Source: Dama dama (taxonomy: Eukaryota > Chordata > Mammalia > Artiodactyla > Cervidae). From it: DNA of 64,000 bases. Shown one piece after another: positions 31,761-43,024 of the stretch. Each line of letters starts with the position of its first letter. Position 1 is the stretch's first letter. Both the position numbers and the translations under genes were made by a program. The stretch is from the NCBI RefSeq assembly GCF_033118175.1, contig NC_083691.1, positions 16,651,001 to 16,715,000 of the forward strand, in the 5' to 3' direction. The notes below the pieces were generated by a model. It worked only from the letters and a program-made list of their open reading frames with translations. It had not been told where the DNA came from and did not search any database.

Positions 31761-33204
31761 CAGGTTCCCAGAGAGTGAGGATAAATCATATGGTTCCTTC
31801 TTGTCCTGCACCATCAAGAGAAAAAAGCTCTGAAATGCTGCTATGTTCGATTGGAAAGCAGGTCTCTGCGTGCTTCCTTGTCAGCAGTGACAGTCTGTCT
31901 TCCCTTGCGTGGTGCAGAGGGTCAATTTAAATCCTCTGAAGTGCCAAGAGCCCCATCTGCTTCTCCATCTGAAACGGGAATATTTTGCTCTTTTTTTTTT
32001 TTTAAATCTTGATTTGGTCTTTCAGTGTTTGTGTTACAGCCATCAGCCCAGATGCCAATAACGAAGAAAATGTATTAAGTGATAAGGGGGCAATCAGTGA
32101 AATTAACATGAACGAGAGAGGAAAATGGGAAACTGAAGTTGTGTTGTAATATCCAGTCCAGGTGTGATGAGGATTGAGAGCGTGTTCCCGAGAGATTTCA
32201 ACAGAATGGAGGAAGCCCCCCATGTCTGGAGTAGAGGGATCAAGAGGGCCCTGGAAGACGTGACAGAAACACCTTGAGGAGCCTGCCTGAAGATGCAGTC
32301 TGCTCTGGGGTCCAGCTGCTGTGTGTTAGGAATGCTCATATTTCATGTGTGCTCGTCCGAGAAGGGAGTGCTGTGGTCACTCACAATATGTTGGAATCTG
32401 CAAATTATTGGTTTCACATCCACGTGAAAACCTGCAATTCTCCATGATAAGAACGTGAGGACAATATTTCGGAGAATCATAGAATTACAGAGCTTGAAGC
32501 TACCGTGCATGGTGGAGGGAGGGAGTATTTGGGGGTGATGGATGAGCACTGGGTCAGGAATTACAGGAATGGGGGTTAGAACCACCTGGGAGGTGTCGCC
32601 GGTCAACCCCTACAATCCCCCAAGCCTGTCTCTTCAGCCAGAAAATGAAGCTGGGAACGGTACCGCAGAGATGGAGAAAGCAAATGAAATTGTCATGTTT
32701 AATACGTTGTTCTAGAGTAACAAGGTATTATTAATGATCCCCTAATCTCATCTCTCATTTTAGAGTTGGGCAGAGGGAAGCCTAAGGAAGAGGAATTCTT
32801 CCTAGTTTTATTTAAGAGCAGGAATAATTTAGTCTTTCCCATTACTGCAAGTTTCCTTGGATGATCTGTCACCCTCAACTCTCATAATGACCAGGAGCAC
32901 TTCCTCAGGCTGGTCACCCTCCTCTCTCAGAGGAGGATGCACACGCAGTGATCTGCAGCTTGTATTTCTTGCAGGAATGTGGCCCCTGACCATGGACCAC
33001 AGACTCCCCAGGACCGACAATAGGTCAAGGCAGCTACCCAGTGCTTGGCAAACTGCTATGTGGGGTCTTTTGGCTGTCAAGGAGTCTTTTCAAGGCTGCT
33101 CTGGGAGAAAAAGTGAAGCCCCCACAGTTCCTAATTTTAAAACTAGGCTTCTCTGCAGATATTTTGGTATATGCAAAGAGGGTTAAAGATTTCTATGAAA
33201 GTTT
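31761..33204. other. Unique stretch, faint old-repeat signals only
   Basis: GAATCATAGAATTACAGAGCTTGAAG at about 32475 resembles the start of a widespread old mammalian repeat, but nothing after it aligns. The frames at 32343-33186 lack exon borders. Confidence 0.35.
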
Positions 33205-33224
33205 GAAAACTCTTGAGTTATGCT

Positions 33225-33310
33225 CTGATTCCCTGATTTAACACATAGAGAACTATGACTCAGAGAGGTAAAGACATTTATCTGAGGAAGCCCAGCTCAC
33301 TCATCCTCCC
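33225..33310 (+). mobile_element. MIR SINE core fragment
   Basis: GAACTATGACTCAGAGAGGTAAAGACATTTATCTGAGGAAGCCCAG matches the MIR core block containing GAAACTGAGGCACAGAGAGGTTAAG. Confidence 0.5.
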
Positions 33311-33615
33311 CAGACCACTTCTACTAACTTCCAGACCAGCACACCCCCTAAAATCCCCTGCCAAGTCAAAACTCTTCCCTTTCAGGCATTAGTGATTCCC
33401 ATTTAATGGATTTTCTCTGACTGTCAAAAGCTGAATTTTGTATCTGTATAGGTGAGAAAAAAGAATTTTGGGATCCCAAAATAATTATTTTGAAAGTATT
33501 TATGTAACTACTTGGAGAGTGGGTCATTTAAAACATGTGTCTACTTAAAAAAAAAATACAAGGTAAGAATTTGATGTCATCAATACTCCAAATCCTGTCT
33601 TAATTAAAAGTTAAA

Positions 33616-33731
33616 ATGAAAAGTGAAAGTGTTAGTTGCTCAGTGGTGTCTGACTCTATGACTTCATGGACTATATAGCTCACCAGGCGCCAAGTCCATG
33701 GAATTCTCCAGGCAAGAATACGGGAGTGGGT
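33616..33731 (-). mobile_element. Bov-tA SINE, tail half
   Basis: Antisense tail from GAAAGTGTTAGTTGCTCAG to GGCAAGAATACGGGAGTGGG. The head is missing, replaced by unique DNA. Confidence 0.87.
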
Positions 33732-34522
33732 CAAGGCAAATGAAAAATCAGCAATAGTAGAATTATTTGCTAAGATTACCAGTACATATGAAATGGGCAT
33801 TTATCATGTGTTTCCTGTTATAATTTCTAGGGTTTTAAAGAAATCAGGGGCCTGCATATTTGAACATGAGGATACTGTAAAGTAAACTTGACAGGCCTGC
33901 GACAGCAAGCATTCATTTTCCCAGTGCTGGGAAGACAGAGAAAGAGGACACCCTCCTGAGGAGGGTGGCAGGGTGACCTTGGGGCGCTTCGTTGCTTGGG
34001 GAAATTCATCAGCAGAAACCAGTTCCCTGGTGGACCGGGTCTGCTCCGAGTGTGCTGGCCTTGGCTCCCACGAGAGTCTGTTCTGTTTCCCCGAGGAGAT
34101 GCTCTCTTCATTCTAACTTCTCCGGATTCCTCAGGCAAGGGCCAGTTCTTATTTTGCTTTTCCTTGTCAGGAGGCTTTGTGCCAGGCCAGAGGGGTCTTT
34201 GATTTCTTTGCTTTTCAACACAGAAAACCTTTCTTCCCTCTTTGTTTCTGTCTTCTGGTCCCTGGCCTCTCGTTTGACCTTGCTTGTTCAGTGCAGCAGT
34301 ACCCATTGACACAGTGAGCCCGCTTCTCCTTCCAGATGCTGGGAATCTGAAAGCCCTCTCGGCCCCCGAGGTCTCCTTCAGGAGAAATCCCTACAATTGT
34401 CTTCAGCAACAGGGACAGCGAAAGCCCTGCCAGAGCCCGGGTCAGCCCGAGGATGCTTACGCCCCAGGGAGGAGAGGCTCTATTGGAGACGCAGACTTGG
34501 CAAAAGGAACTCTGAGATGGGT
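33732..34522. other. Unique stretch, nothing recognised
   Basis: A 161-codon minus-strand frame (34312-33827), rich in Lys, Arg, Pro and Gly, overlaps frames on the other strand. It has no family resemblance, so I treat it as chance. Confidence 0.4.
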
Positions 34523-34805
34523 ATGAAAGTGGCTTAGTCGTGTCTTACTCTTGTCCGTGGAATCCTCCAGGCCAGAAAACTGGAGCGGGTAGCCTTTCCC
34601 TTCCCCAGGGGATCTTCCCAATCCAGGGATTGAACCCAGGTCTCCCGCATTGCAGGCGGATTCTTTACCAGCTGAGCCACAGGGAAGACCAAGAATACTG
34701 GAGTGGGTAGCCTATCCCTTCTCCAGCAGATCTTCCCGACCGAGAAATTGAACTGGGGTCTCCTGCATTGCGGGAAGATAATTTACCAAGTGATTTCAGG
34801 GAAGC
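34523..34805 (-). mobile_element. Tandem Bov-tA/Bov-A monomers
   Basis: An antisense Bov-tA (34523-34690, ending GAGCCACAGGGAAGACC) is followed without a gap by a second partial monomer (34691-34805). The second starts AAGAATACTGGAGTGGGTAGCC and ends GTGATTTCAGGGAAGCC. The order fits a dimeric Bov-A2-type element, or a local duplication. Confidence 0.8.
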
Positions 34806-35233
34806 CTGAAATGAGTATGAAACCTTGTAAGTGCTGTAAATCGTCTGCATGTCTTGAAAGGCTGAGTGCCCATCCTTCCGGAAGCCAGACAGAGGGGCTG
34901 GGCCTCATGGGGAACCACTGAGGAGCATCCTTCAGCAATGTGCTAGCATGTCTTGGAGCCAGGGCTGCTTCCTCATCCTGGAGGGATGGAGAGGACCAGA
35001 GACAAAGCCGTCGTCTCCTGGACCACAGCCTGGGGGGTGTTTTCTGGGCCGCGCTGCGCCTGGTGCTCACGTCCTCAGTGTTTGTATGATGACCTTGCAA
35101 AAGCTGTGTTCTGGAACGCACGTGGTTCACTGGGCGTGCCCAGGGTCGCTCGTAGAGAAGTGGAGCTGTGTGAGACCCTCCAATGTGGCATTAGTTTCTG
35201 GTGACAGCAAAGTGATTAGTTTTATGCATACCT
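34806..35233. other. Unique stretch, nothing recognised
   Basis: GC-rich from about 34950 to 35190. The short frames on both strands look accidental. Confidence 0.4.
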
Positions 35234-35452
35234 GGGGCTTCCCTGATGGTTAGCGGGTAAAGAATTCTACATTAACAGGAGACGCAGGAGACCTGAGTTC
35301 GATCTCTGGGTCGGGAAGATTCCCTGGAGAAGGGAATGGCAACCCACTCCAGTATTCTGGCCTGGGAAATCCCGTGGACAGAGGAGCCTGGTGGGCTTCA
35401 AGTTCAAAGGATAGCAAGGAATCGGACATGACTGAGCAACTAAGCACGCATG
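35234..35452 (+). mobile_element. Bov-tA SINE
   Basis: Full-length sense copy from GGGGCTTCCCTGATGG to GACTGAGCAACTAAGCACGCATGC. The body is intact, with one local change at GGGCTTCAAGTTCAAAGG. Confidence 0.93.
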
Positions 35453-35459
35453 CACATTA

Positions 35460-35985
35460 CATACATATATATTCTTCTTTATATTCTGTTCCATTGTGGC
35501 TTATCACAGGGTACTTAATATAGTTACCTGAGCTATAATGTAGGACCTTGTTGTTTGTCTAGTTTATGTACAGTGGTATATATCTGCTAGACCCAGGCTG
35601 CAAATTTATCCTCCCCAACTGCCTTTCCCCTTCAGCAAACACAAGTCTGCTCTCTGTCTGTGAATCTGTTTCTGTTTCATAGATAAATTCATTTGTATCA
35701 TGTTTTAGATTCAAAATATAATGATTCCATAATGGTATCTGTCTTTCTCTTTTTGGCTACTTCATTTAGTGTAATAGTCTCTAGGTCCATCCACGTTGTT
35801 GCAAATGGCAACATTTCCTTCTTTTTTATGACTGATAGACTGATAATATTCCAATATGTATTCTTTACTACTGGGCCACCTGGGAAACCCCTGCTAATAT
35901 AAATACCACATCTTCTTTATCCATTCATCTGTCGATGGACACTTAGGTTGCTTCCATGTCTTGGTTATTATAAATATGAACAACA
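35460..35985 (-). mobile_element. L1 3' region, antisense
   Basis: GTAGGACCTTGTTGTTTGTC, GAATCTGTTTCTGTTTCATAGATAAATTCATTTG, CTTCATTTAGTGTAATAGTCTCTAGGTCCATCCA and TTCATCTGTCGATGGACACTTAGG are the antisense order of an L1 3' UTR. It is broken once by a SINE-head fragment at 35861-35891. Confidence 0.85.
35861..35891 (-). mobile_element. 31-base Bov-tA head fragment inside L1
   Basis: TTCTTTACTACTGGGCCACCTGGGAAACCCC equals the antisense tRNA-like head of Bov-tA, with no body or tail. The L1 order continues on both sides, so this sliver lies within the L1. Confidence 0.75.
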
Positions 35986-36799
35986 CATTTTATTAATCTT
36001 ATTCAGGTACAACTTCCAGTACAACCATTTATACAGTGGTTCTAAAGTTAATTTCCTCTCTTAAGTGTGATTAAGACAAATATCCCTGTGGAGGACTTTT
36101 CTCCAATGGCCCCTACTTGCCCTGTTGTAAACCTGTTTCCTATATTGTAAATACTGGAAGAGTTCTTTAAAATCTGTGGGATTTAACCTGTTTCTATGTG
36201 TTAGTGTTTGAAGAAAAAGTTCAGTTCTAACATGATAAGGGAGCCCTGTTTGGACATTAACCATCTTCCTTGGTGGAAGCAGCTCAGGGCTTCAATGTTT
36301 AACCAGTCCATGTCTGTTGATAGATTCCCCAGGTGTCAACTGACTGGCTGTATCCTTGACTCCAGGATGGAGCAGTATTTACCTCACTCCAAGTCCTGTA
36401 TCTCCTCACCTCCTCACGTACTGATCTTTGCGAGGCTGAAGCTAAGCTGAAGTTAGAGATGTTCCCCTATCTGTGAGCCTCACTGACGGGGCTAGTTTGC
36501 ACATTGGTTGCCAAACCGTCCATGTGTTTTCTCAGTCACCCTTGGGGCAGGAATCCCTGAAAGAGGGGCAACCTGCTCAGGAGAAACACTTCATCGAAAG
36601 TGAGGGGAAATGCACCTTTTGGAAAATGGGTCAGTATTATCAAAACCACCAAACATACATTTTGAATGGATAATCACTAACAGAAAATAAAAATAGATTA
36701 TTATTTCAAATAAAAGGACTGCCATAGAGCTGTTGGGCTCAGACATTGCCTGGCCTGTGCCTTGTTCAGTATGGAGAAATTTAGGTGCCAAGAAACCTG
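35986..36799. other. Unique stretch, nothing recognised
   Basis: A short minus-strand frame at 36061-36264 has no good splice borders. No repeat was identified. Confidence 0.35.
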
Positions 36800-37910
36800 G
36801 GTATCCATTCTTTTTTCTATTTTTAAAACGTATTATTTATTTATAGTTTCAAAACTTTTATTGATGTATAGTTGATTAGCAATATCATGTAAGTTTTAGG
36901 TGTACAGCAGAGTGATATATATATATATAACATATATATTTGATGTTGTTGTTCAGTCACCCAGTCGTGTCCGTCTCTTTGTGACCCCACAGACTGCAGC
37001 ACACCAAGCCTCCCTTTCCCTCACTGTCTTTCAGAGTTTGCTCAAGTTCATGTCCATTGCATCAGAGGTGCCATCCAGACATCTCATCCTCTGATGCCGT
37101 TTTCTCCTTCAGCCCTCAATCTTTCCCAGCATCAGTGACTTTTCCAGTGAGCCGTCTGTTCACATCAGATGACCAAAATACTGGAGCTTCAGTTTCAGCA
37201 TCAGTCTCTCCAGTGAATATTAAGGGTTGATCTCCCTTCAGATTGACTGGTTGGATCTCCTTACTGTCCAAGGGACTTTCAGGAGTCTTCTTCAGCACCA
37301 CAGTTCAAAGGCATCAATTCTTTGGCGATCTGCCTTCTTTATGGCATATATATATATATGCCATATATATATAATATATATATATTCTTTTTCATTCTTT
37401 TCCCTTATAGATCATTGCATAATATTGAGTCTAGGTTCTTGTGCTACAGATCGTTTATGGCTCCCTATCTTATACACAGCAGCATGTATATATTAATCCC
37501 AACCTTCTCATTTACCCCTCCTCCCATCTCCATGTTCCTTTTGGTAACCAACAAAAGGTTTTCTCTCTGTGTCTGTGAGTCTCCTTCTGTTTTGGAAATA
37601 AGTTCATTTGCATCTTTTTTTTTTTTTTTGCTTTTAGATTCCACATGTGTGATGATATATGATTTTGTCTTGCTCTGTCTGGCTTGCTTCACATAGTGTG
37701 AGAATCTCTAGGTCTGTCTATGTTGCTAGAAATGATATTACTTCATTCTTCTTTAAGGCTGAGTGGTATTCCACTGTATGGATGGGCCACACCTTCTCTG
37801 TCCATTCATCTGTCACTGGACATTTAGCTTGCTTCCATGTCCTGGCTGTTGTCAACAGTCCAATGGACACTGGGGTGCATGCATCTTTTCGAATTATGGT
37901 TTTCTCTGAA
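36800..37910 (-). mobile_element. L1 3' region, antisense, split by BovB
   Basis: The 3' end (ATGTATAGTTGATTAGCAATATCATGTAAG) lies at 36800-36941. The rest resumes at about 37343: CTTATAGATCATTGCATAATATTGAGTC, CTCTCTGTGTCTGTGAGTCTCC, TAGATTCCACATGTGTGATGATATATG, GCTGAGTGGTATTCCACTGTATGG and TCATCTGTCACTGGACATTTAG. The frame encodes nothing intact. Confidence 0.87.
36942..37342 (-). mobile_element. BovB LINE 3' part nested in L1
   Basis: Antisense BovB from TGATGTTGTTGTTCAGTCACCC to GGCGATCTGCCTTCTTTATGG, 5'-truncated. The truncation point falls on a TA-rich palindrome (37340-37365). Confidence 0.92.
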
Positions 37911-38404
37911 CTCGGGTATCTGTTTCTAGGAACTGTATGAGGCGGGGGTCTGGGACACAGTCTGTTCCCCTTCTGCTGTTCTCTGCTACTGAGCAGAGAG
38001 ACAAGCAGGAAACTGCAGTTCTCAAGCTCCATTCTTTAGGTTTTTTTCCTTTGAAGCAAGTGCTTAAGTGCTGGGCATTCAGAAAAGAGTGAGGCAGAAA
38101 ATGGAAAGTAGCTTGGAAAGACAACATTTAAAGATATAGGATGAAAAAATGTCTAACGTAAAGTCCAAATATCCTAAAGTCTTGTGCTGGATTTGTATGG
38201 TGTTGAGTACAGCTTGAAAGGGGTAGGCTGAATTAAGACAAGAATGAGCTACTGTTTTCTTGTATTTACTGCTGAGACTGACAATGGTGAAACAGAATAA
38301 AAATATACAGTGTCGAAGAGGGTGAGGAGGTATGGCATGCTTGCACACAGATTGTATGAAAATAATCTGCTGTAACCTCTCTACAGATTGCATTAAAAGC
38401 TTTA
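37911..38404. other. Unique stretch between two L1 relics
   Basis: Nothing recognisable. The minus-strand frames here are partly L1-derived at their ends. Confidence 0.35.
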
Positions 38405-38830
38405 AAAATGTTTGTTGCTTTGACCTGACTCTAGAAATTTATACTAAGAAAATTATTAGAAGTGCCAAAATGTGTATACACAAAGATGTTCACTGAAGTG
38501 TTTCTTAAAATAAAAACAACAACAAAAATTAATCAACTGCAATCTTATTTAAGGCTTTATCAAGAAAAATATTACACCCATTTGATGGAATGGCCCAGCC
38601 ACTGAAATAACAATGAACATTATCTAAACACTGTAACATACATATAGTGAACATGATAATGAACTTGTTAGTACAAAAGCCTGATAATACTTTACTAATA
38701 TAGATAGTATATATAGTATGATGTCATTGGGTAATACAAACATGCTTATTATAAGTCTGCAGGTTGTAAAAAAGACAAGTTCCAAGAAGGTTATGAAGAA
38801 ATTAAAAAAGATATCTCCTCCCCACAGTTG
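38405..38830 (+). mobile_element. Ancient L1 ORF2/3' fragment
   Basis: CTAGAAATTTATACTAAGAAAATTATTAGAAGTG, TACACAAAGATGTTCACTGAAGTGTTTCTTAAAATAA and TACACCCATTTGATGGAATG follow the block common to old L1 3' ends. The match is strongly diverged. Confidence 0.5.
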
Positions 38831-38969
38831 GGTTAACATAAGTCAAATCAAGTTGATAGCAATGCTCCCTTATGTCTAAAGAGATTATACGTATTTTTTT
38901 TCTTTCTTTTCCTTTTTTTATTCTCTGTACTTCCCATTTGCCCAAATAAGCATTCATTATTTGTACACT

Positions 38970-39182
38970 GGGGTTTCCCTGGTGGCTTAGTGGTAAAGAA
39001 CCTATTTGCCAATGCAGGAGACCCAGGTTCGATCCCTGGATTGGGAACATCCCCTGGAGAAGGGAATGGCAACCTGCTCTAGTATTCTGCATGGAGAATT
39101 CCATGGACAGAGGAAGAGCCTGGCAGGCAGTCCATGGGGTCACAAAGAGTCGGACATGACTGAGCAACTAACACTTTCACAC
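38970..39182 (+). mobile_element. Bov-tA SINE
   Basis: Full-length sense copy from GGGGTTTCCCTGGTGGC to GAGCAACTAACACTTTCACAC. Confidence 0.94.
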
Positions 39183-40239
39183 ATTAAAAGTAAAAGTAAA
39201 AATGAATGAAACGTCTATCTGAATTTGAACATCCTTTCCTTAGAAGAAATCAACACTTATTTGACCTTTGTTTTAAAGGTGATTTCTTTAAAAATTTTAG
39301 GTTTTTCAGTTTAGGACTCTTCGAGTCTTTCTCCCAAAGCTTTCCAAAAAGCAACAGTTTGGAAATGCCAGCTGCCATCTGTTCAAGTCCTGACCTTGGT
39401 CATTGGCAAAGTAAAATTGTGCTTAGAAGAGAAACGCCAAGGAGAATCCTGAGACTTCAACTACAGTCAAGGCCCCAAACAAATCACCCTTCCTGGGAGT
39501 AAACTCAGGTGACTTGGCTTGACTATTGGTTCTCATTGCCCTCTAGCATGATTTTACTTTTGTTAGCTCTTCCCACAAAGATGTAGTCGATAAAACAGGG
39601 TAATACATTCATTTATCATCAACTATATTCTCTTATTATTAAGAAAACTGTTCTGTCTTCATGAAGAAACATGTGAAGATACAGTTTCTGTTCTTTTGGA
39701 ATGTGATTCAATATATTTATAATAGCTGGTTTAGCTCTGAGTATAAATTCATCAAAATGAATGCTTTTTTTTTTTTTAATGGTACTTGGGATCATATTTG
39801 CATGCTGGAGGAATACCTGGGGAGTTCAGGTGTATTCACTTAACTCCCAATTAGATCATTTGGTTTGGAAGAGTGTTTTCTCTTTGTTGCAGCTGGAAGA
39901 TCTATAGTAGCGCAGGACACCTGCTAAGATGAGGCTTCAACTTGCAGTTTTGATTGATTTCTGTTTCTCTTTTGAGTGGACCTTCTTTAGTTTGATGATG
40001 ATGGTCTGGTCCAGACCAGATTCTTTGGATTCTGACAGAAGGGCATTTGAATCTCCTTGCAGTCCTCATCAACTGCATGTGCTTGGACAAATTAATCCAA
40101 CTTTTGATGCTTAGTTTCCTAAGCTATGAAATGGAGCTAATGTTATTTATGTTGCCCACTTTAGTGCACTAGAAGTCATATAGGTAATCAAGATGTCTGC
40201 AAGGCCAGCAAAAACACATCTCATCCACGGTAATTGTTT
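39183..40239. other. Unique stretch, nothing recognised
   Basis: T-run at 39766-39778. The plus-strand frame at 39206-39502 shows no exon borders. Confidence 0.4.
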
Positions 40240-40545
40240 TTATTGTTGTTCAGTTGCTAAGTTGTTTGCAACTCTTTGCAACTCCATGGACTGTAGCATG
40301 CCAGACTCCTCTGTTCTCCACTATCTCCTGGAGTTTGCCCAAATTCATGTCCATTGAGTCAGTGATGCCATCTAATCATCTCATCCTCTGTCATCCCCTT
40401 CTCCTTTTGCCTTCAATCTTTCCCAACATTAGGGTCTTTTCCAATGAGTTGGCTGTTTGCATCAGGTGGCCAAAATATTGGAGTTTCAGCATCAGTTCTT
40501 CTAATGAATACTCAGGGTTAATTTCCTTTAGGATGGACTGGTTTG
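40240..40545 (-). mobile_element. BovB LINE 3' end, 5'-truncated
   Basis: Antisense BovB from TATTGTTGTTCAGTTGCTAAG to CCTTTAGGATGGACTGG. More diverged than the other copies in the first 60 bases. Confidence 0.9.
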
Positions 40546-41599
40546 TTCTTGTAAATATCACTAATAAAACAAAATGAAAACAAAGTTGGCTTCCAGATGA
40601 AAACCTGCTTTATATGATGGCAGATTTCAAGTATAAAATAATCTAAAAAACAAGCTAATTCTGTAGCCAGTGCAAATATTAATAATCTGTCTGGGAAGAA
40701 GTAGGTCACAATGCTGAATGTCAATGTGATAAAATGTCTTCCAGTTACAATACAGTAGCACCTTTCTAATTTGTCATTAAGGGGCCCCTGGAGCTAAGTG
40801 AGATAACAAAAATCTGTGTGAAGAAGAAATTCTCACTGATTAAATCAAGCTTCTGCAGTCTTGTGAAAATGTGCTACCTTTGTTAGCTCTGTTTGGGTTC
40901 TAATGATATCCATATAATTGACAGGGTCCCCTATAGCTGAAAATTTACCACCTCAAACCAAATTTGGCAAATATTCTTTTCATCTAAATGGCAAAGTTTT
41001 CTCATTTTGGACCAGAGACTAGAGACTTGGTTAAAGAAAACAATTTTTTTCCTGAATTTTAGTTCAACTACCTAGAAATTTTGCAACTGGTTCTGTCTTC
41101 AAAATTAACCCTTTATATTTGCATTATCATGGAGAAAATGCCAAGATTATTTAGTATTTCCATACGAATATGGGACAGTTTGACAGGCTAAACCCCGTGA
41201 GAAGGAGTAAGGATTATATGTTGAAAAAGTCAACATTTTTTAAATTCAATTAAGTCTGTATTTGATTTCTAGTTTCAAACTGAATATGCGACCTTGGGCC
41301 CTATAGCTAAAATGGGAACTGTTTTTCCTGAGTGACAGAGTCTACAGAGACAAAGTATATGATGAGCTTGAATAAACCGGATTCTCAGTACACCATAGTG
41401 GCAACACTTCTTTTATTTAAGTAAATATCATTGAAAGAAAAAAAGCTCAGTGACCAATTCTATTTTCAATATCACCTTTCTACTCGTAACAAATATTTTG
41501 AGAGAATTAGAGCTATCAAATGTTTCCGCTCGGGACCTGCTAAAGACAGAGAGGTAATCATTTTCGAAACGGTGACTGAGGGAGCACCAGTTCACTAAC
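40546..41599. other. Unique stretch flanking candidate exon
   Basis: On the minus strand this follows the candidate exon at 41600-41806 and would be intron. No repeat is recognised across about 1 kb, unusual for this window. Confidence 0.4.
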
Positions 41600-41806
41600 C
41601 ATTCATGCAATAGCCCTTCCACATGGCCTCGTGTGCAAGTCTCATCATGATGTTCTCTTCCACAGTGGAGTTTTTGAACTGCAATTTCTTCAGTGTCTGG
41701 TCACTCCACGTGTACTTCACAATCCAGAATGGATGCCCCACAGTGCTGAACAGGGTCTTACCCCTTTGCTTAAATATCGCTCTATTTGAGACCATCCTCA
41801 GGCACT
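41600..41806 (-). CDS. Candidate internal exon, gene unidentified
   Basis: On the minus strand, a 207-base segment runs from an acceptor-like TATTTTTAG|AG (41807/41806) to a donor, AATG|GTTAGTG (41600/41599). One frame is open and reads with two leading bases and one trailing base, 68 whole codons. The peptide includes FKQRGKTLFSTVGHP, FWIVKYTWSDQTLKKLQF and STVEENIMMRLAHEAMWKG. The mix is hydrophilic and aromatic and the codon use is coding-like, unlike the repeat-derived frames elsewhere. The C-terminal part looks alpha-helical. The frame stays open upstream to about 41858, so the exon could start earlier. Only a short pyrimidine run precedes the proposed acceptor. Its exit phase fits the candidate exon at 8393-8535. 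I do not recognise the protein family. Confidence 0.52.
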
Positions 41807-41902
41807 CTAAAAATAGGGACCCCTCCCTCACTTCCCCTGGAAATTTCTTTTCTCTCACTTTGCTTTACTCTTCAGCACATTCAACACCATCTAAAGCCCC
41901 AT

Positions 41903-42098
41903 GGGACTTCCCTGGTGGTTCAGTGGTAAAGAATCCACCTGCAATGCAGAAGATGTGGGTTTGATCCCTGGGTGGGGAAGATCCCCTAGAGAAGGGAATG
42001 GAAACCTACTCCAGTATTCTTGCCTGGGAAATCCCATGGACAGAGGAGTCTGGTAGGCTACAGTCCATGGGGTCGCAGATGAGTGGGACATGTCTCCT
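41903..42098 (+). mobile_element. Bov-tA SINE
   Basis: Sense copy with head GGGACTTCCCTGGTGGTTCAGTGG and tail GGTCGCAGATGAGTGGGACATG. The end of the tail is altered. Confidence 0.93.
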
Positions 42099-42138
42099 AA
42101 GGACAGGGATTTTATTTTTGTTGGTGCTACAGAATCTC

Positions 42139-42173
42139 CAGGCTTCCCTGCTGGCTCAGACAGTAAGGAATCC
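42139..42173 (+). mobile_element. Bov-tA head fragment
   Basis: CAGGCTTCCCTGCTGGCTCAGACAGTAAGGAATCC is a tRNA-like SINE head without a body, 40 bases after a full Bov-tA. Confidence 0.6.
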
Positions 42174-42848
42174 ATAGGGCCCGTAGTAGCCAGGTAATAC
42201 ATATTTGTGGAATAAAATAATGAATGGCTTTCCTAGAAACTTCCAGGTTTCATGGAGCAGAATCACCTGAGTTCAGAAACAGGGATGAAAAACTAATGGT
42301 GACCTGAGCTAAGACATTAGGGAAGAAAGCTGGAACCAGGTCAGACCTGGTGCTGAGCTGCCTTCGGACCCTGAGACCCAGAGCCTGAGTAACAGTGTTC
42401 CAACGCTACAGTAACATTGGAGCAAGGGGGGATTGGGGTGGAACAAACTTTTGCTTGATCCAGACCAGTGTCAGCATCCAGGGCAACCTACTCTGCAAGC
42501 CGGATGCAGGAGGTGACATCTGCAGTGAAGATATCAAAGAGTTGAGTTGAGGTGAAGCACCGTGAGGTGTGAGACTGGATCTAGGAGTGAGAAGTGCAGG
42601 ATGGGGTCAGGATGGGGTGGCCAGGCGGGAAGACCAGAGAGGCAGCAGGGATGCAGAGAGAGTCCCACACTGCCAGGACTCTGAAAATGGGGAACGATGG
42701 CAGAGGGCAGACAGGACTCTATCCACATGGACTACACTCTGGTCTGGGCAAACTCCTTTTTGGCTAAATGCAGACTTCCGTGCTCCTAGGAGCCAGGTCC
42801 TATAGCTTCTCCCCTCTGGAACTGGGATTCTTTCTCTCTCTCTCTCTC
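42174..42848. other. Unique stretch with a (TC)n run
   Basis: A (TC)n run lies at about 42832-42848. The remainder is G-rich with no repeat or exon that I recognise. Confidence 0.4.
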
Positions 42849-43024
42849 TTTTTTTTTTGGATGTGGACCATTTTTTAAGTCTTTATTGAGTTTGTTATAA
42901 TATTGCTTCTGTTTTATGTTTTGGTTTTTGGGGTACAAGGTATGTAGGATCTCATCTCCCCAACTAGGGATAGAACCAGCACCCCCTGCATTAGAAGGCA
43001 AAGTCTTAACCACTGGACCATAGG
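42849..43024 (-). mobile_element. CHR-type SINE, diverged
   Basis: Antisense: a T-rich tail, then TCTTTATTGAGTTTGTTATAATATTGC, GTAGGATCTCATCTCCCCAACTAGGGATAGAACCAGC, and TCTTAACCACTGGACCATAGG at the head. Confidence 0.7.

Noticed and set aside
33827..34312. 161-codon minus-strand frame
   Set aside because: It has a basic, low-complexity composition, overlaps other frames and has no splice signals or family resemblance.
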